The notes beneath the pieces were generated by a model, which was given only the letters and a program-made list of their open reading frames with translations, made no database searches and was not told the origin of the DNA. Below, piece after piece: positions 29,374 to 39,690 of a stretch of 64,000 nt of DNA. A program made the position numbers and the translations under genes. Origin of the DNA: Closterium sp. NIES-65 (lineage: Eukaryota > Streptophyta > Zygnematophyceae > Desmidiales > Closteriaceae); the NCBI GenBank assembly GCA_948144175.1, contig CANXME010002549.1, positions 1,889,501 to 1,953,500 on the forward strand, in the 5' to 3' direction. Positions within the stretch are counted from its first letter, which is position 1. Each line of letters begins with the position of its first letter.

Positions 29374-30360
29374 CGCTCGTGACCCTGTCCACGGACGCGG
29401 ACGGGGCCCCACACGTCCATGTGAAGAGTCTGCAAGGGAGCCTCCATCGGAGGGAACTCGCAGGATTGAGGAGCAGCGCGCTGCCACCCCTCGACGCAAG
29501 GAACGCAGGTAGGGGCAGGCCCCGGAGGAAGGGGAGGGAGAAACCGGGGAAGACCAGTGACAAGGACACGTGAGGCCATGCCTTGGAGACGAGGCAGGGA
29601 GGGGTGACCAAGGTGGTGGTGCCAGAGGAGAGTCTGGTGAGACAGGAGGCGACAGGAGCAGGGGGCAGACTCAGGACCAGACCGGGACGCTGCAGCAAAC
29701 ACATGACCTGACGCAGCTACCTGACCAGACGCAGCAACCGGAGGAGACACGGTAGTTAGGGTGCACAGGCTCGACCCCGGCTGACAAGTGAACGTGGCCA
29801 GGTGCCGGCCCGTCCGAGTACACGAACAGTGGGTCACCCGCTGACCCCAAGGACTGAGCTGGTCGTCCAGAAGGTCAGCTCTACTCACCAAGTTCGTGGA
29901 GAACGAGGGGAGGTGGAGGCTAGACAGAGAGCCAGACAGGACCGCCGGACACGGCAGAACTGTGGAGGAGTGTGCAAGGACCGGACCCTCAGAGGGGTCA
30001 GCCAGAGAGACTGCCACTAGCCGACTGAGCGGCGAGAGTGTGGTGCAGTCACCAAAGAAGGAGGGGAAGCACCCGAGTCAAGGGTGAAAGTGTGTAAGAC
30101 CTGAGCCGACGCGGTACCTGAAAGAGGAGACTCTCCAGCACCTGGAGCAACAGACTCACTAGCACCTAGAGCAGCAGCATGAATGCCTGAGTCGGGTGGA
30201 ACGCACAGATTACAGTCATTCTCAGCACTATTAGACACAACATACATAGCAGCAAGGATAGCATCATAGTCAAGATCAAAGATAGCAACCCCCGACTTAA
30301 GCAGATCACCCCAGCGCGGAATCTCAGTGGCGTCAAGAAACTGTGCACGCCAGGCGTCAG
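29374..30360 (-). pseudogene. pol: E4 protease and integrase N-terminal fragment
   Basis: Protease HTFTLDSGAS at about 30070-30100, with a frameshift right after it. GAG-pre-integrase LLWHHHLGHPSLPRLQ and CVPCVEGWQ (about 29640-29480). The integrase core starts HMDVWGPVRVRGQGHER and stops there: the next bases belong to the linker just upstream of RT, so most of the catalytic core and its C-terminus are gone. Confidence 0.8.
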
Positions 30361-31652
30361 TCAGGCGGCCGAAACAGCGGTGCGTGGCGCGCAGCCCTCC
30401 GCACGTCTCCCCACTGCGCTCGCCAGTGCGGAGAATGTAAGCGCAGGGACCAGCACCCCCAGACCTCCCACGCCCAGCGTACCACTTACGAAGCTGCTGG
30501 GGCGACAGGGTCTCACGAGAACGCTACTGCTGCTGGCGCTGGCCACCACCAAAGCCTCCACGCTGCACAGCCCCACCCCGACCAGCACCACCACCGCCGC
30601 CACCCCCACTGCCGCTGCCGCCACCGCCTCCACCCCCACCACCGCCACCGAAGCCCCCACTCCCACCACCACCCCCACGTCCACCCCCACCCCCACCTCC
30701 ACTCCCACCCCCTCCGCCACCTCCACCGCCACCACGGCCGCCCCCGCTATCTCCTCCAGCACCCTTGCCCCCCTTGCTCCTGCCGCTGCAGCGCCTCCCA
30801 CTAGGAGAAGACGCAGCGCCGACCGTCTTGGTGCCAACGAGGTTGACAGCAGCGGCAAAGGCAAGAGAAGGCAAAAGGGGAACGCGGGAGCACCCCTCAA
30901 AGAAAGGGGCACGAGGGTCACCACGAGAGGCTCCTACAGCAACTATACTCTTCTCAGCTACAAGGAGGCGCTCCTCGAGGAGGTCAATGGTGAGCGTGGT
31001 GGGGCAAAGGGAGAGGAAGTGGTCCCTGACCGAGCGAAGGGAGGGAGCTGGGTGACGAGGTAGTAGAGAGTGATGTATATAGGGGGGTGGGATTCTTGGC
31101 ATAGAACTCGGTAGGAAGCGCAGCGCGTTAGCAGGTGTCACTAGTGTGGAGGTGCGTAATGAGGTCAGCGACTGTGGCAAAAGTAGCTAGGTCAGGGAAC
31201 AGGCACGGCAGCATGAGGCGGCTAAGGGCAGCAGTGGCAAGGGAGGAGTAGCACGCAACAATAGCATTGTACAGAGTCCTAGCGGTCTTGTACTGGCTAA
31301 AGTGCGCGCGCTCAGCAGACGGCAGGTGACTACGAACAGCAAGACAAGCAGCAGCATCGCGCGTGGTCCACTGCGAGCAAACAGCACTGTCAGCATCGGC
31401 AGCAGGTGCAACAGAGACGCCGGACATGTGATCGAATAGCGAGACTCCGTCCCTAGAATCGCAATGCACAAACAGCAGCAGATCATCGACCCAGACCTTG
31501 AAATCAACTGCCCGGCCCTTAGCATCGAAGGTAAGTACATTAGGGGTAGCCGTGACAGCAGTAGCAGTAGCAGCAGCAGGAGCAGCGCGACTAGGTAGGG
31601 CGGCGCGACTCGGCAGGGCGGCGCGGCTCGGCAAGGTTGCGCGGCTCGGCAA
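30361..31652 (-). pseudogene. gag: E4 gag (broken)
   Basis: N-domain 31652-31128: NVLTFDAKGRAVDFKVWVDD and SLFDHMSGVS; C-part 31076-30524: SLRSVRDHFLSLCPTTLTI, polyglycine tract (30590-30770), AGRGGAVQRGGFGGGQ. The MYITL start after the C-run is ATA, and indels near 31090-31130 shift frame. The atypical Cys/His motif (about 30370-30450) retains the spaced cysteines and HRCFGRLTDAWR. Confidence 0.75.
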
Positions 31653-32132
31653 GGCGGCGCGGGTGCAACGGTGCGCTTACCAGGGAAGGGTCGGGGTAGG
31701 GCGAGAGCTGGATGGGCAGGGCCACGGTGCGCCGAGAGGTCAGGGCCGCGTCAGGCAGGGCCGTGACGAGGCGGCAGTGCAGGGCGGCGGCACGGGCGCG
31801 GGGTCGAGCCGCAACAACGGCGGCTGTAGGTAGGGCCACAACAGCGGCGGTAGGCAAGGCCGCGACTGCGGCCGTAGGAAGGGCTACGGCGGCGGCAGGG
31901 AGGGCCGCGATGGCAGGGCGGCAGGGCCGCGACGGAAGGGCGGCAGGGCTGCGACGGCAGGGCAGGGCCGCGACGGCTTGAAACAGGGCCGCGACGGCAG
32001 GGCAGGGCCGCGACGGCTTCAGGGAGGGCGGGCGCTAGGCGTGCGACAGGGCAGAAGTGCGCTTCGGGTAGGGCTGGAAACAAATTTTGAAGTAGTGGGC
32101 CCTAAAAAAAAAACGGTCCCACAAGGGAACCC
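31653..32132 (-). repeat. E4 leader, GC-rich repeats
   Basis: Short direct repeats such as gcgacggcagggcagggcc (about 31930-32020) and ggcaaggcggcgcgg (31590-31670) between gag and PBS. It ends near the AGGGCCCACT-type word shared by the leaders of E1, E6 and E10. Confidence 0.65.
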
Positions 32133-32143
32133 GCTCTATACCA

Positions 32144-32272
32144 TGTGAAAAAAGTACGAGGAATGAATGCACTAAGGAACGGGTGGGTACAATTAGGAAA
32201 ACCTAAAGGTGTTTTACCCCATATTATCTACCCCACTACAGCCTACACAGACTATAGCATATAAGTTTGACA
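32144..32272 (-). repeat. E4 5' LTR
   Basis: 129 bp; pair of 21814-21942. The reverse PBS ctctatacca precedes it and TSD CCCTG follows. Confidence 0.88.
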
Positions 32273-32277
32273 CCCTG

Positions 32278-33185
32278 TTGAGCGCCCGGTAATTGATGCA
32301 CATGCGAAACCCTTCGTCCTTTTTCGGCGTGAACAGTATCGGTGCGGCGAACGGTGACGAACTCGGTCGAATGAATTTCTTCTATAACAGGTAATCTAAC
32401 TGCTTCCTTAGTTCGTCGAGCTCGGGTTGTGTCAGTCTGAACTGGCGCTGTAGGGTTGGCTGTTCCCTCAGTTCTAATTCTATTCGGTGGTCATGTGCTT
32501 GCTGAGGTGACAGTCCCTCCGGTAAATCGTCAGGAAAAATCCCCGGGTATCGTTTCAACAGTTCCTGTAGTTCGGGCGGTACCGCTGCCAGCAATTTATT
32601 GAAATCACTCGGTTGCTCTCCTTCCTCTACCACGGCAATGTCTACTGCGTACACGTCAGCTCTAGCGGCGACAGCTCGTTTCATGGTGACGACGTTGACG
32701 TGTACCGTTGAAGACTCAGGCGACTGCCAATCCAGTCTCGTCGCGAGCATTTCCACTGTAAACCCGAAATTCCCTCTGCAGCGGACTTTGACTCTCTCCA
32801 TCTTTTCCCGTATGGCCTGTGGCGTGCCGTCAACTAAGCGTGCATCTATCCTTAGTTAACACCGGCTAAGTGTCAATTGCAGTTTCCGTGTGGTTGCGGT
32901 ATTAACTAAACTGTGACTTGCTCCTCCGTCGATAAAAAAGTTCACTGCTGCTCCCTGTATTTTCTCGTGGATCAGTACTGGGCAATCCGTCGCTGTACCC
33001 TCCTTATTCTTCCGAGCCCGATCGATAGCATGAATCGGTACCGTGACTCGGTGAGGGTCGGTGGGGTTGGGCGAGCAGGCAGTCTCGTCAGTAGTTGGCC
33101 CGATTCCTACTGACTGCTGGCGTTTCCCTGCCTTGAAGACTCCCTCCCCTGCTCTGCTCCGCGGCGCCTCAGCTCCTCTGAGCAC
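32278..33185 (-). pseudogene. pol: E3 protease and RT N-terminus
   Basis: Protease frame 33185-32856: AVNFFIDGGASHSLVN, in which the usual D-S/T-G-A reads D-G-G-A. After a stop at 32856, frame 32801-32382: VVTMKRAVAARADVYAV, LLKRYPGIFPDDLPEGL and HRIELELREQPTLQRQ, the standard protease-RT spacer. The RT start ([13 protein letters not shown] motif) spans 32378-32278 and is cut by E4. Confidence 0.8.
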
Positions 33186-34301
33186 TCATTCTTGCGATGG
33201 CCCGGCCTATTGCAAGCAAAGCAGCGCCCGTTAAACGGCGCGGCAGCTGCATTCGTCGCAACGACATGTACGGTAGCGTGCTCGATCGGTCCCCGAGGCC
33301 GATGTCCGTAGCAGGACCCCGGTCTCGGACGGCGGAAAATGTCGATTTTCTCGGCGAGTGCGAGAATCTCGTTGAAATTAGAGAGTCTGCTTAGCATAAT
33401 TTCGTGCGAGATGTCCGGCTTCAGCCCTCCGACGTAACGGTCCACCCGCTCCGCTTCGTGCATGTAGCCGACTTGCTCGCATAATACAAGAAAACCACTC
33501 GTATAGTCTTGAACCGACCTGAGCTGCCGCCAAGTACGCAGTTTCCGACGCGCCAAAATAGAAGCCGCGATTGGCTCGAAGCGCGCCCGAAGCCCTGCGC
33601 ACCACGCATCCCACGTGGTGTACGGGCGGTTTCACAGAATGAACTCCAGGTGACGGCTGGACCTGCGGGCCCTTCCTCTTGCGACGGTGGCTCGTAGGTG
33701 CGTGGCGACTCACGATGACTCGCCACCAGTCCATGGCGGGGCCCCTCAGCAGCGAGACGACATATCTGATCTTTGCTGCGTCCGACTCGACGTAGTTTGC
33801 GTCGAAAAATACGTTCATCGTGAAGACCCACGACTGAACTGCCGGACCTCCACACTGGCTCGGGTCCAAACAGGGCGGGCGCTGTGGCTTGAGTGGCATT
33901 GGCGCCATGATGGCGAGGTCGCCACTTGTCGCCGAAAATTCCATGTGCCGACGGGTTTCGCGTGGCTCCCGCGGGCTTGGCGCGACCCTGTTCCTCTCCA
34001 TGCCAGGCATTGAGTGGGCGGCGCCATCGCTGGCTACGCCTGAGCGCTATCCCACGCTGTCGTTCTGTGTCGGTGTGCCTGATGAAATGATGATCGGCTC
34101 CTCCGATTGTGCAGGTGCATTTGCAGGTGCGTGTGGTGGCGCTGCAGTATTCACCGTGGATTGCTGACGCGCGGAGTCACGTTCCGCCGTGAGCGTCGCA
34201 ATTTTGAGCGCTGACTCCTCAACTTCGCGCACGAGACGATCGAGTTGCTTCTGTGTTAGTCTCGCGAGAGTGAATTTGGCCATGGCGGGGGTGTCGAGCA
34301 A
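33107..34301 (-). pseudogene. gag: E3 gag with CCHC zinc knuckle
   Basis: The N-terminus 34301-34047 (about MAKFTLARLTQKQLDRLV) is a likely coiled coil. The middle (34010-33557) has the CQGGP-like PCLDPSQCGGPAVQSWVF and ANYVESDAAKIRYVVSLL words of chromovirus gag, over shifting frames. The C-terminal frame 33556-33107 has SVQDYTSGFLVLCEQVGYM, RYVGGLKPDISHEIML and the knuckle CFACNRPGHRKNEC (C-x2-C-x4-H-x4-C, about 33210). At least three frameshifts or stops make it non-functional. Confidence 0.78.
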
Positions 34302-34451
34302 GCTCAGCGAGGGCCTCTATCGTGGCCGTGTGTGCTTACGAGAGAGCACAATGAGCGGCGGTGCTGTGTCGCTTAGAGGCGTCTACCCCCTCCAAAAAAT
34401 TGAGATTGTGGGGAAGCGAATGTGTGGGTGCGGTCCGAGAAGAGATCGTAG

Positions 34452-34466
34452 GCTCTGAATACCAAG
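34452..34466 (-). promoter_or_regulatory. E3 primer-binding site
   Basis: Plus-strand gctctgaataccaag is the reverse of CTTGGTATTCAGAGC, which lies next to the 5' LTR (starting tgttacg at 34467) and matches the initiator tRNA-Met-type PBS with one change. Confidence 0.75.
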
Positions 34467-34473
34467 TGTTACG
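34467..34473 (-). repeat. E3 5' LTR, short piece left of E6
   Basis: Seven bases (tgttacg) between the PBS and E6; the LTR continues at 39696 after the E6 TSD. Confidence 0.7.
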
Positions 34474-34605
34474 TGTCAGAATATTATAGCTTATGCTTTT
34501 GTGTAGGCTGTAGTGGGGTAGCCCATATGGGGTACAACCCAATTAGGGTTAGTACTTGTACCCAACTCTTTCATAGTGCATTCATTTCTCGTTTCAGTTT
34601 TCTCA
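34474..34605 (+). repeat. E6 5' LTR
   Basis: 132 bp, identical to 39559-39690. Confidence 0.93.
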
Positions 34606-34679
34606 TGGTATCGAGCAGGTTCCCTCGTGGGAACTGTTCCTAGGGCCCACCGATTCGATTTTTTTTCCTGCCCGAAGCA

Positions 34680-35480
34680 CGCTCAGCCCTTGCCCGAGTC
34701 GCGCTCCCCCCCTTTCTCACTGTGTCGCGCCGCCCTTGACGGCCCCGATCCGCCGCCCTAGCGGCCCCGTCGCCTACCCCGCGGCCCTCGAGCCGCCCTT
34801 CCCGGCCCCGATTCGCCGCCCTTTCGGCCCCGTCGCCTACCCCGCGGCCCTCGCGCCGCCCTTCCCGACCCGGCCCCGCCCTTGCTGGCCCCGTCGCCTA
34901 CCTACGGCCCCGACGCCTACCTGCGGCCCCGTCGCCTACCTGCGGCCCCGTCACCTACCTGCGGCCCCGTCGCCTACCTGCGGCCCCGTCGCCTCCTTGC
35001 GGCCCCGGCGCTGCCCTTCTCGGCCCCGACGCCGCCCTTCCCGACCCGGCCCAGTCTCTGCTGACCCCAACGCCTACCTTACGGCCCCGGCGCCGCCCCT
35101 TCCCGGCCCCGGCCCAGCCCCTGCTGGCCCCGTCGCACGCCCTTCCCGACCCCGACCCTGCCTTCACGCGGCCCCGCCGAGCTAGTGCAGAGCCGCCAGC
35201 GCCACCCGAGCCGCCCGAGCCGCCGCGCCACCTGAGCCGCCCGAGCCGCCCGAGCCGTAGTCCCGCCAAGCCGCCCGAGCCGCCCGAGTCGCCTGAGCCG
35301 CCCGAGCCGCCCGAGCCGCCCCGAGCCGCCCGAGCCGGAGAGTAGCCGAGCCGCCGAGCTGCAGTTCCTGCCGAGCCGCCGAGCTGCTCGAGCCTGCCGA
35401 GCTGCCGAGCCGCCCGAGCCGCCCTGTCCGGTAAGAGCAGCGCCTCTGTCACTGCACTGCCCTTACCCCACTATTCGCGC
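34680..35480 (+). repeat. E6 leader repeats
   Basis: Same cgcctacctgcggccccg units as E1 but fewer copies, then degenerate gagccgcc units (35200-35420). The match to the E1 leader stops at about 35482, where integrase sequence begins. Confidence 0.75.
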
Positions 35481-35483
35481 TGC

Positions 35484-36086
35484 TGCGTCCCCTGTGTCTA
35501 GGGGCGGCAGCGGGCTGCCCCTCACTCCTCCCAGTTCCCTCCGACAGAGGCCCCGCTGCAGACGCTTGACATGGACGTGTGGGGCCCGGCCCACATCCGT
35601 GGACAGGGTCACGAGCGCTACTTCCTGCTGGTGGTTGACGACTACTCGCGTTACACCACAGTCTTCCCCTTGCGCAGCAAGGGTGATGTCACTGCGGTGT
35701 TGATCGACTGGATCCGCGCAGCTCGTCCCCAGCTCAGGCAGAGCTTCGGCTCGGACTTTCCTGTTCTACGTCTGCACTCTGACAGAGGCGGAGAGTTCTC
35801 CTCTGGCCTTCTGCGAGCCTACTGTCGTGCCCGAGGCATCCGCCAGACCTTCACGCTTCCGGACTCTCCACAGCAAAATGGGATTGCTGAGCACCGCATT
35901 GGCATGGTCAAGGATGTCGCTCGTACGTCCATGATGCATGCGGCTGCCCCCCATTTTCTGTGGCCGTTTGCGGTTCGGTACGCGGCGCATCACATCAACC
36001 TTCACCCCAGGGTCTCCATGCCGGAGACCTCCCCAGCTTTGCTGTGGACGGCGAAGGTTGGCGATGCGTCTGCATTCCGTGTCTAG
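35484..36086 (+). pseudogene. pol: E6 integrase (5' part)
   Basis: Begins within the zinc-binding region (CVSRGRQRAAPHSS) and runs through MDVWGPAHIRGQGHERYF, LHSDRGGEFSSGLLRAY and PQQNGIAEHRIGMVKD, so D, D, E are all present. TAG at 36084-36086 replaces the Trp of RVWGSRAF found in E1 and E2. The zinc-binding HHC half is missing because of the gag-protease deletion. Confidence 0.8.
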
Positions 36087-38567
36087 GGATCTCGGGCGTT
36101 TGTTCGCGACTTGTCTGCGGACAAGCTGTCCCCTCGTGCTGCTCCTTGCGTCTTCCTTGGCTTCCCCCCTGACGCGCCAGGGTGGCAGTTCTACCACCCC
36201 ACCTCTCGCCGTGTTCTTTCCTCCCAGGATGTCACGTTTGACGAGTCGGTCCCCTACTACCGCCTCTTCCCCTACCGCACTCCGTCCTTCCCCCCGCCAC
36301 CGCTCTTCCTTGTACCAGGTCCCCCCCCGATAGACCCCCTCCCCCCTCAGGGTCCTGCCCCTTCAGGTGTGTCCCAGGTAGACGCAGTCGAGCCTGTCGA
36401 GGTCACTGGTGACTCTGGTGCTGCTGAGGGTGCTGAGCCTGGGGGTGCTGACTCTGGGAGTGCTGAGCGTGTGGGTGCTGCGCCTGGGGGTGCTGAGCCT
36501 GCGGGTGCTACTACTGGGGGTGCTGAGCCTGGGGGTGCGGCGACTAGGGGTGCTGAGCCTGGGGGTGCTGAGCCCGGGGGTACTGCGACTTGGGTAGCTG
36601 AGCCTGGGGGTGCTGAGTCTGGGAGTGCTACGCCTGGGGGTCCTGAGCCTAGGGGTGCTACGCCTGGAGGTGCTGAGCCTGGAGGTGCGGAGCGTGAGGG
36701 AGTTGGGCCTACTCGTGTGGCGTCTAGCGATGCTGGGCCTGGAGGTTCTCTGGGTGCTTCGTCTCGACGGGAGCCCCTCTCTCCACAGGAGCTGTGTGAG
36801 TGGTTTGCCCAGCGCTGGAGGCGTGCTGTTGGAGCTGGAGGTTCTCCGGCTGCTGAGGGTGCTGGTGCTGCGGGTCCCAGAGGTGCTCGTTCTGGGAGTA
36901 CTGGAGCTGCTGGGCCTGCGGGTGCGACTGGAGCTGGAGCTGCTGAGGGTGTTGGCGCTGAGGCTACTGCTGTCGGTCCTAGAGGCGGTCCTGCTGGGGG
37001 TACTACTGGTGCTGCTGGAGGTACTGGAGCTGGAGGTGCTCCTGGCGCTGGTGCTGCCGCTGGGGGTGCTGGTGGTGTCCCTGCTGTGTCTAGAGTCGCC
37101 GCGCGGCCTCGGCCGTACTTCGTTCCGCTCCTTCAGCAGGTTCTTGGTCTCCCGCCTTCTACTGGTCCTCCTCCTCCCTTAGAGTGTCGACAGCCTGTCC
37201 CGTCACAGTTACAGTTACAGCCGTCCTCCCCACTGCCTGCTCCTTCTCCCTACACTGGTCCTACTGGAGGTCTTGCTGAGCGTCGTGAGCCTGCGTCTCG
37301 CCCTGCGTCGCCTGTCCGTGCTGCTCGCACTAGTGGTCGTGGTTCGCGTCAGCGCCCTCCTCCTGTCCCTGGCACGCACCGGATGTCTCTGCGTCCGTCC
37401 ACTGCTCCTCTGCGTGCCCCTTTGCCTTCTCCTCCTGAGTCCTCTCTTCTTGCCCTTGCCGACCCGGAGTCGGACTCTCTTCGTGCTGCCAGTCCTACGG
37501 TCACGCGTCTCCTTGCTACTGTCGTCACTGACCCTTCCTTTGAGTCCACTGCTGCGTCTGCCCTAGTTGCTGAGCTCGTCGACTTTGCTGCTCGCTGTCG
37601 TCTAGACTACGCTGCTAGTCTTGTCGCTGAGTCTGAGTCTGTCTGTCCTCCGTCTGTCGGGGGTGAGTGTGCCCTTGGTACGGACGTCCTTGAGGACAAG
37701 CAGGAGGAGTTCCAGTGTCTGGCTGCTGCTTCACCTCATCTCGTGTCCGTACTGCTTACCCCTGAGGGAGACCCGGATGCACTTGACATCCCGACTCCGC
37801 GCTCTTACGCGGAGGCGATAGAGGGTCCCTACTCCTCTCAGTGGCAGGCAGCTATGGACGCAGAGATGGCTTCCTGGAAGTCCACAGGCACCTACGTTGA
37901 CGAGGTTCCCCCGCCTGGGGCGAACATAGTCAGTGGCATGTGGATTTTCAGGGTGAAGCGGCCGCCGGGTTCTCCGCCTGTCTTCAAGGCGCGTTACGTG
38001 GCTCGTGGCTTCAGTCGGCGACAGGGAGTTGACTACTTTCAGACCTTCTCTCCCACCCCGAAGATGACCACTCTTTGGGTACTGCTGCTCATAGCTGCTC
38101 ACCGTGACTACGAGCTTCACTCTCTTGACTTCAGCACAGCTTTCCTGCAGGGCAGCCTGCACGAGGAGATCTGGCTGCGCCGCCCACCTGGCTTCACTGG
38201 GTCTTTTCCTCTTGGCACCCAGTGGAGCCTCCGACGGCCAGTCTACGGTCTCCGCCAGGCACCGCGTGAGTGGCACGACACACTGAGGACTACACTTGCG
38301 GCTCTTGGGTTTGCTCCCTCTACTGCCGACCCGTCGCTGTTTCTGCGCACCGACACTTCTTTGCCGCCGTTCTACATCCTCGTATACGTCGACGACTTGG
38401 TCTTTGCCACAGCTGACACTGCTGGACTCGCCCACGTGAAGTCCGAGCTGCAGAAGAGACACACGTGCACAGACCTGGGTGAACTGCGCAGCTACCTTGG
38501 CTTGCAGATCACCCGGGAAAGAGCACGCCACACCATTACCCTGACTCAGTCACACATGGTGCAGTAG
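36087..38567 (+). CDS. pol: E6 integrase C-terminus, linker and reverse transcriptase
   Basis: An 818-codon open frame from about 36111. Order: DVTFDESVPYYRLF, acidic GGAEPGG repeats (36430-36720), Gly/Ala repeats (36830-37080), PRPYFVPLLQQVLGLP, SPYTGPTGGLAERRE, YAEAIEGPYSSQWQ, then RT with GMWIFRVKRPPGSPPVF, LDFSTAFLQGSLHEEI, VYGLRQAPREW and intact YVDDLVFATA (about 38386-38415). TAG at 38565-38567 falls where E2 and E5 have Gln (MVQQVLQRF). Apart from that stop it is the most complete linker-RT in the window. Confidence 0.85.
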   Translation, partial: GSRAFVRDLSADKLSPRAAPCVFLGFPPDAPGWQFYHPTSRRVLSSQDVTFDESVPYYRLFPYRTPSFPPPPLFLVPGPPPIDPLPPQGPAPSGVSQVDAVEPVEVTGDSGAAEGAEPGGADSGSAERVGAAPGGAEPAGATTGGAEPGGAATRGAEPGGAEPGGTATWVAEPGGAESGSATPGGPEPRGATPGGAEPGGAEREGVGPTRVASSDAGPGGSLGASSRREPLSPQELCEWFAQRWRRAVGAGGSPAAEGAGAAGPRGARSGSTGAAGPAGATGAGAAEGVGAEATAVGPRGGPAGGTTGAAGGTGAGGAPGAGAAAGGAGGVPAVSRVAARPRPYFVPLLQQVLGLPPSTGPPPPLECRQPVPSQLQLQPSSPLPAPSPYTGPTGGLAERREPASRPASPVRAARTSGRGSRQRPPPVPGTHRMSLRPSTAPLRAPLPSPPESSLLALADPESDSLRAASPTVTRLLATVVTDPSFESTAASALVAELVDFAARCRLDYAASLVAESESVCPPSVGGECALGTDVLEDKQEEFQCLAAASPHLVSVLLTPEGDPDALDIPTPRSYAEAIEGPYSSQWQAAMDAEMASWKSTGTYVDEVPPPGANIVSGMWIFRVKRPPGSPPVFKARYVARGFSRRQGVDYFQTFSPTPKMTTLWVLLLIAAHRDYELHSLDFSTAFLQGSLHEEIWLRRPPGFTGSFPLGTQWSLRRPVYGLRQAPREWHDTLRTTLAALGFAPSTADPSLFLRTDTSLPPFYILVYVDDLVFATADTAGLAHVKSELQKRHTCTDLGELRSYLGLQITRERARHTITLTQSHMVQ

Positions 38568-39344
38568 GTCCTTCAGCGCTTCGGCTTCACGTACTCCTCG
38601 CCTTAGGGCCATTCGCTCTCAGCTCTGCCTTCGGATGAGTCCGTAGAGTCGAGTGGCCCGTACCCAGAGCTTGTTGGCTGCCTCATGTACCTGATGACCT
38701 GCACTCGACCTGACCTTCCATACCCTCTTAGCATTCTCGCACGCTATGTTGCTCCTGGGAGACACAGACCGGAGCTTATGGCTGTAGCGAAGAGGGTGTT
38801 GCACTACTTGTCCAGTACATCGGGCTTGGGGCTTGTGCTTGGAGGGCAGAGCCCAGTGGTCCTCACTGGGCACGCAGACGCTTCTTGGGCTGACGACCTG
38901 GCTACGCAGCGGTCGTCACAGGGTTACACCTTCAGCCTTGGTTCCGGCTCTGTTTCGTGGCGGGCTACCCGCTCGTCTTCTGTTCTCGGCTCCAGTTGTG
39001 AGGCTGAGATCTACGCAGGGGCCATGGCTGCACAGGAGCTTCGCTGGCTCACCTACCTGCTGACTGACCTCGGAGAGCCGCCTCGTTCTCCTCCATTGCT
39101 GTACGTAGACAACATGCTGGCCTTGTGTCGAGAGAAGAGACTGGTGCATAGGACGAAGCACATTGCTCTCCGGTACTTCCTTGCTCGTGAGCTGCAGCAG
39201 CGTGGTCAGCTGCGTCTTACGTACATGGCCTCTGAGGCCAACACTGCTGATATTTTCACCAAGGCGCTTGCGCCTTGTGATCATCAGCGCTTCTGTACTC
39301 AGCTGGGTCTTGTGCCTGCCTTGTCTGACTTGCTCACCTCTTGA
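38568..39344 (+). pseudogene. pol: E6 RNase H
   Basis: After an indel at 38603 (a deletion of about 14 bp relative to E5 before HSLSALPSD), frame 38685-39344 carries CTRPDLPYPLSILARYV, TGHADASWADDLAT, SCEAEIYAGAMAAQELRW, LLYVDNMLALC (two codons lost) and NTADIFTKAL. It ends in a Leu-rich LLTS-stop. Confidence 0.82.
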
Positions 39345-39558
39345 CCTTGCTTGTACGGTTACATATATATACACACCTGCTCTTGCTTGTCTAGCCTTTT
39401 ATATATATATGTACTCCTGCATGTGAACTGGCCTTGTGGCCTTGACCTTGTGCTCAGAATGTGTGGTGACTTTGTGATCCACCCTGAGCTTGCTTTGCTT
39501 TGCTTTGCTTGACTGGTCTTGTGACCCCTTGTACTCCCCCACTTTGCCTATGGGGGTG

Positions 39559-39690
39559 TGTCAGAATATTATAGCTTATGCTTTTGTGTAGGCTGTAGTG
39601 GGGTAGCCCATATGGGGTACAACCCAATTAGGGTTAGTACTTGTACCCAACTCTTTCATAGTGCATTCATTTCTCGTTTCAGTTTTCTCA
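39559..39690 (+). repeat. E6 3' LTR
   Basis: 132 bp, identical to 34474-34605; followed by TSD TTACG. Confidence 0.93.

Larger units (their letters stand above)
21814..32272 (-). mobile_element. E4: Ty1/copia retrotransposon inside E3, carrying E5 and E8
   Basis: 129-bp LTRs at 21814-21942 and 32144-32272 (TGTGA to TTTGACA), TSD CCCTG at 21809-21813 and 32273-32277. PBS in reverse ctctatacca (32133-32143). Domains right to left: leader, gag, protease, GAG-pre-integrase, a deleted integrase core, linker end, RT, RNase H. E5 (22219-26014) sits in the 3' UTR/RNase H end and E8 (27399-28974) in RT. Without them E4 is about 5.1 kb, shorter than E1 mainly through the integrase deletion. Confidence 0.88.
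34474..39690 (+). mobile_element. E6: young copia element lacking gag and protease
   Basis: 132-bp LTRs at 34474-34605 and 39559-39690 are identical base for base by eye. TSD TTACG at 34469-34473 and 39691-39695. PBS TGGTATCGAGCAGG at 34606; polypurine tract TATGGGGGTG at about 39549. The leader runs directly into integrase at about 35484, so gag, protease and GAG-pre-integrase start are deleted. INT, linker, RT and RNase H follow with stops at about 36084 and 38565. It is inserted in the E3 5' LTR. Confidence 0.92.
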
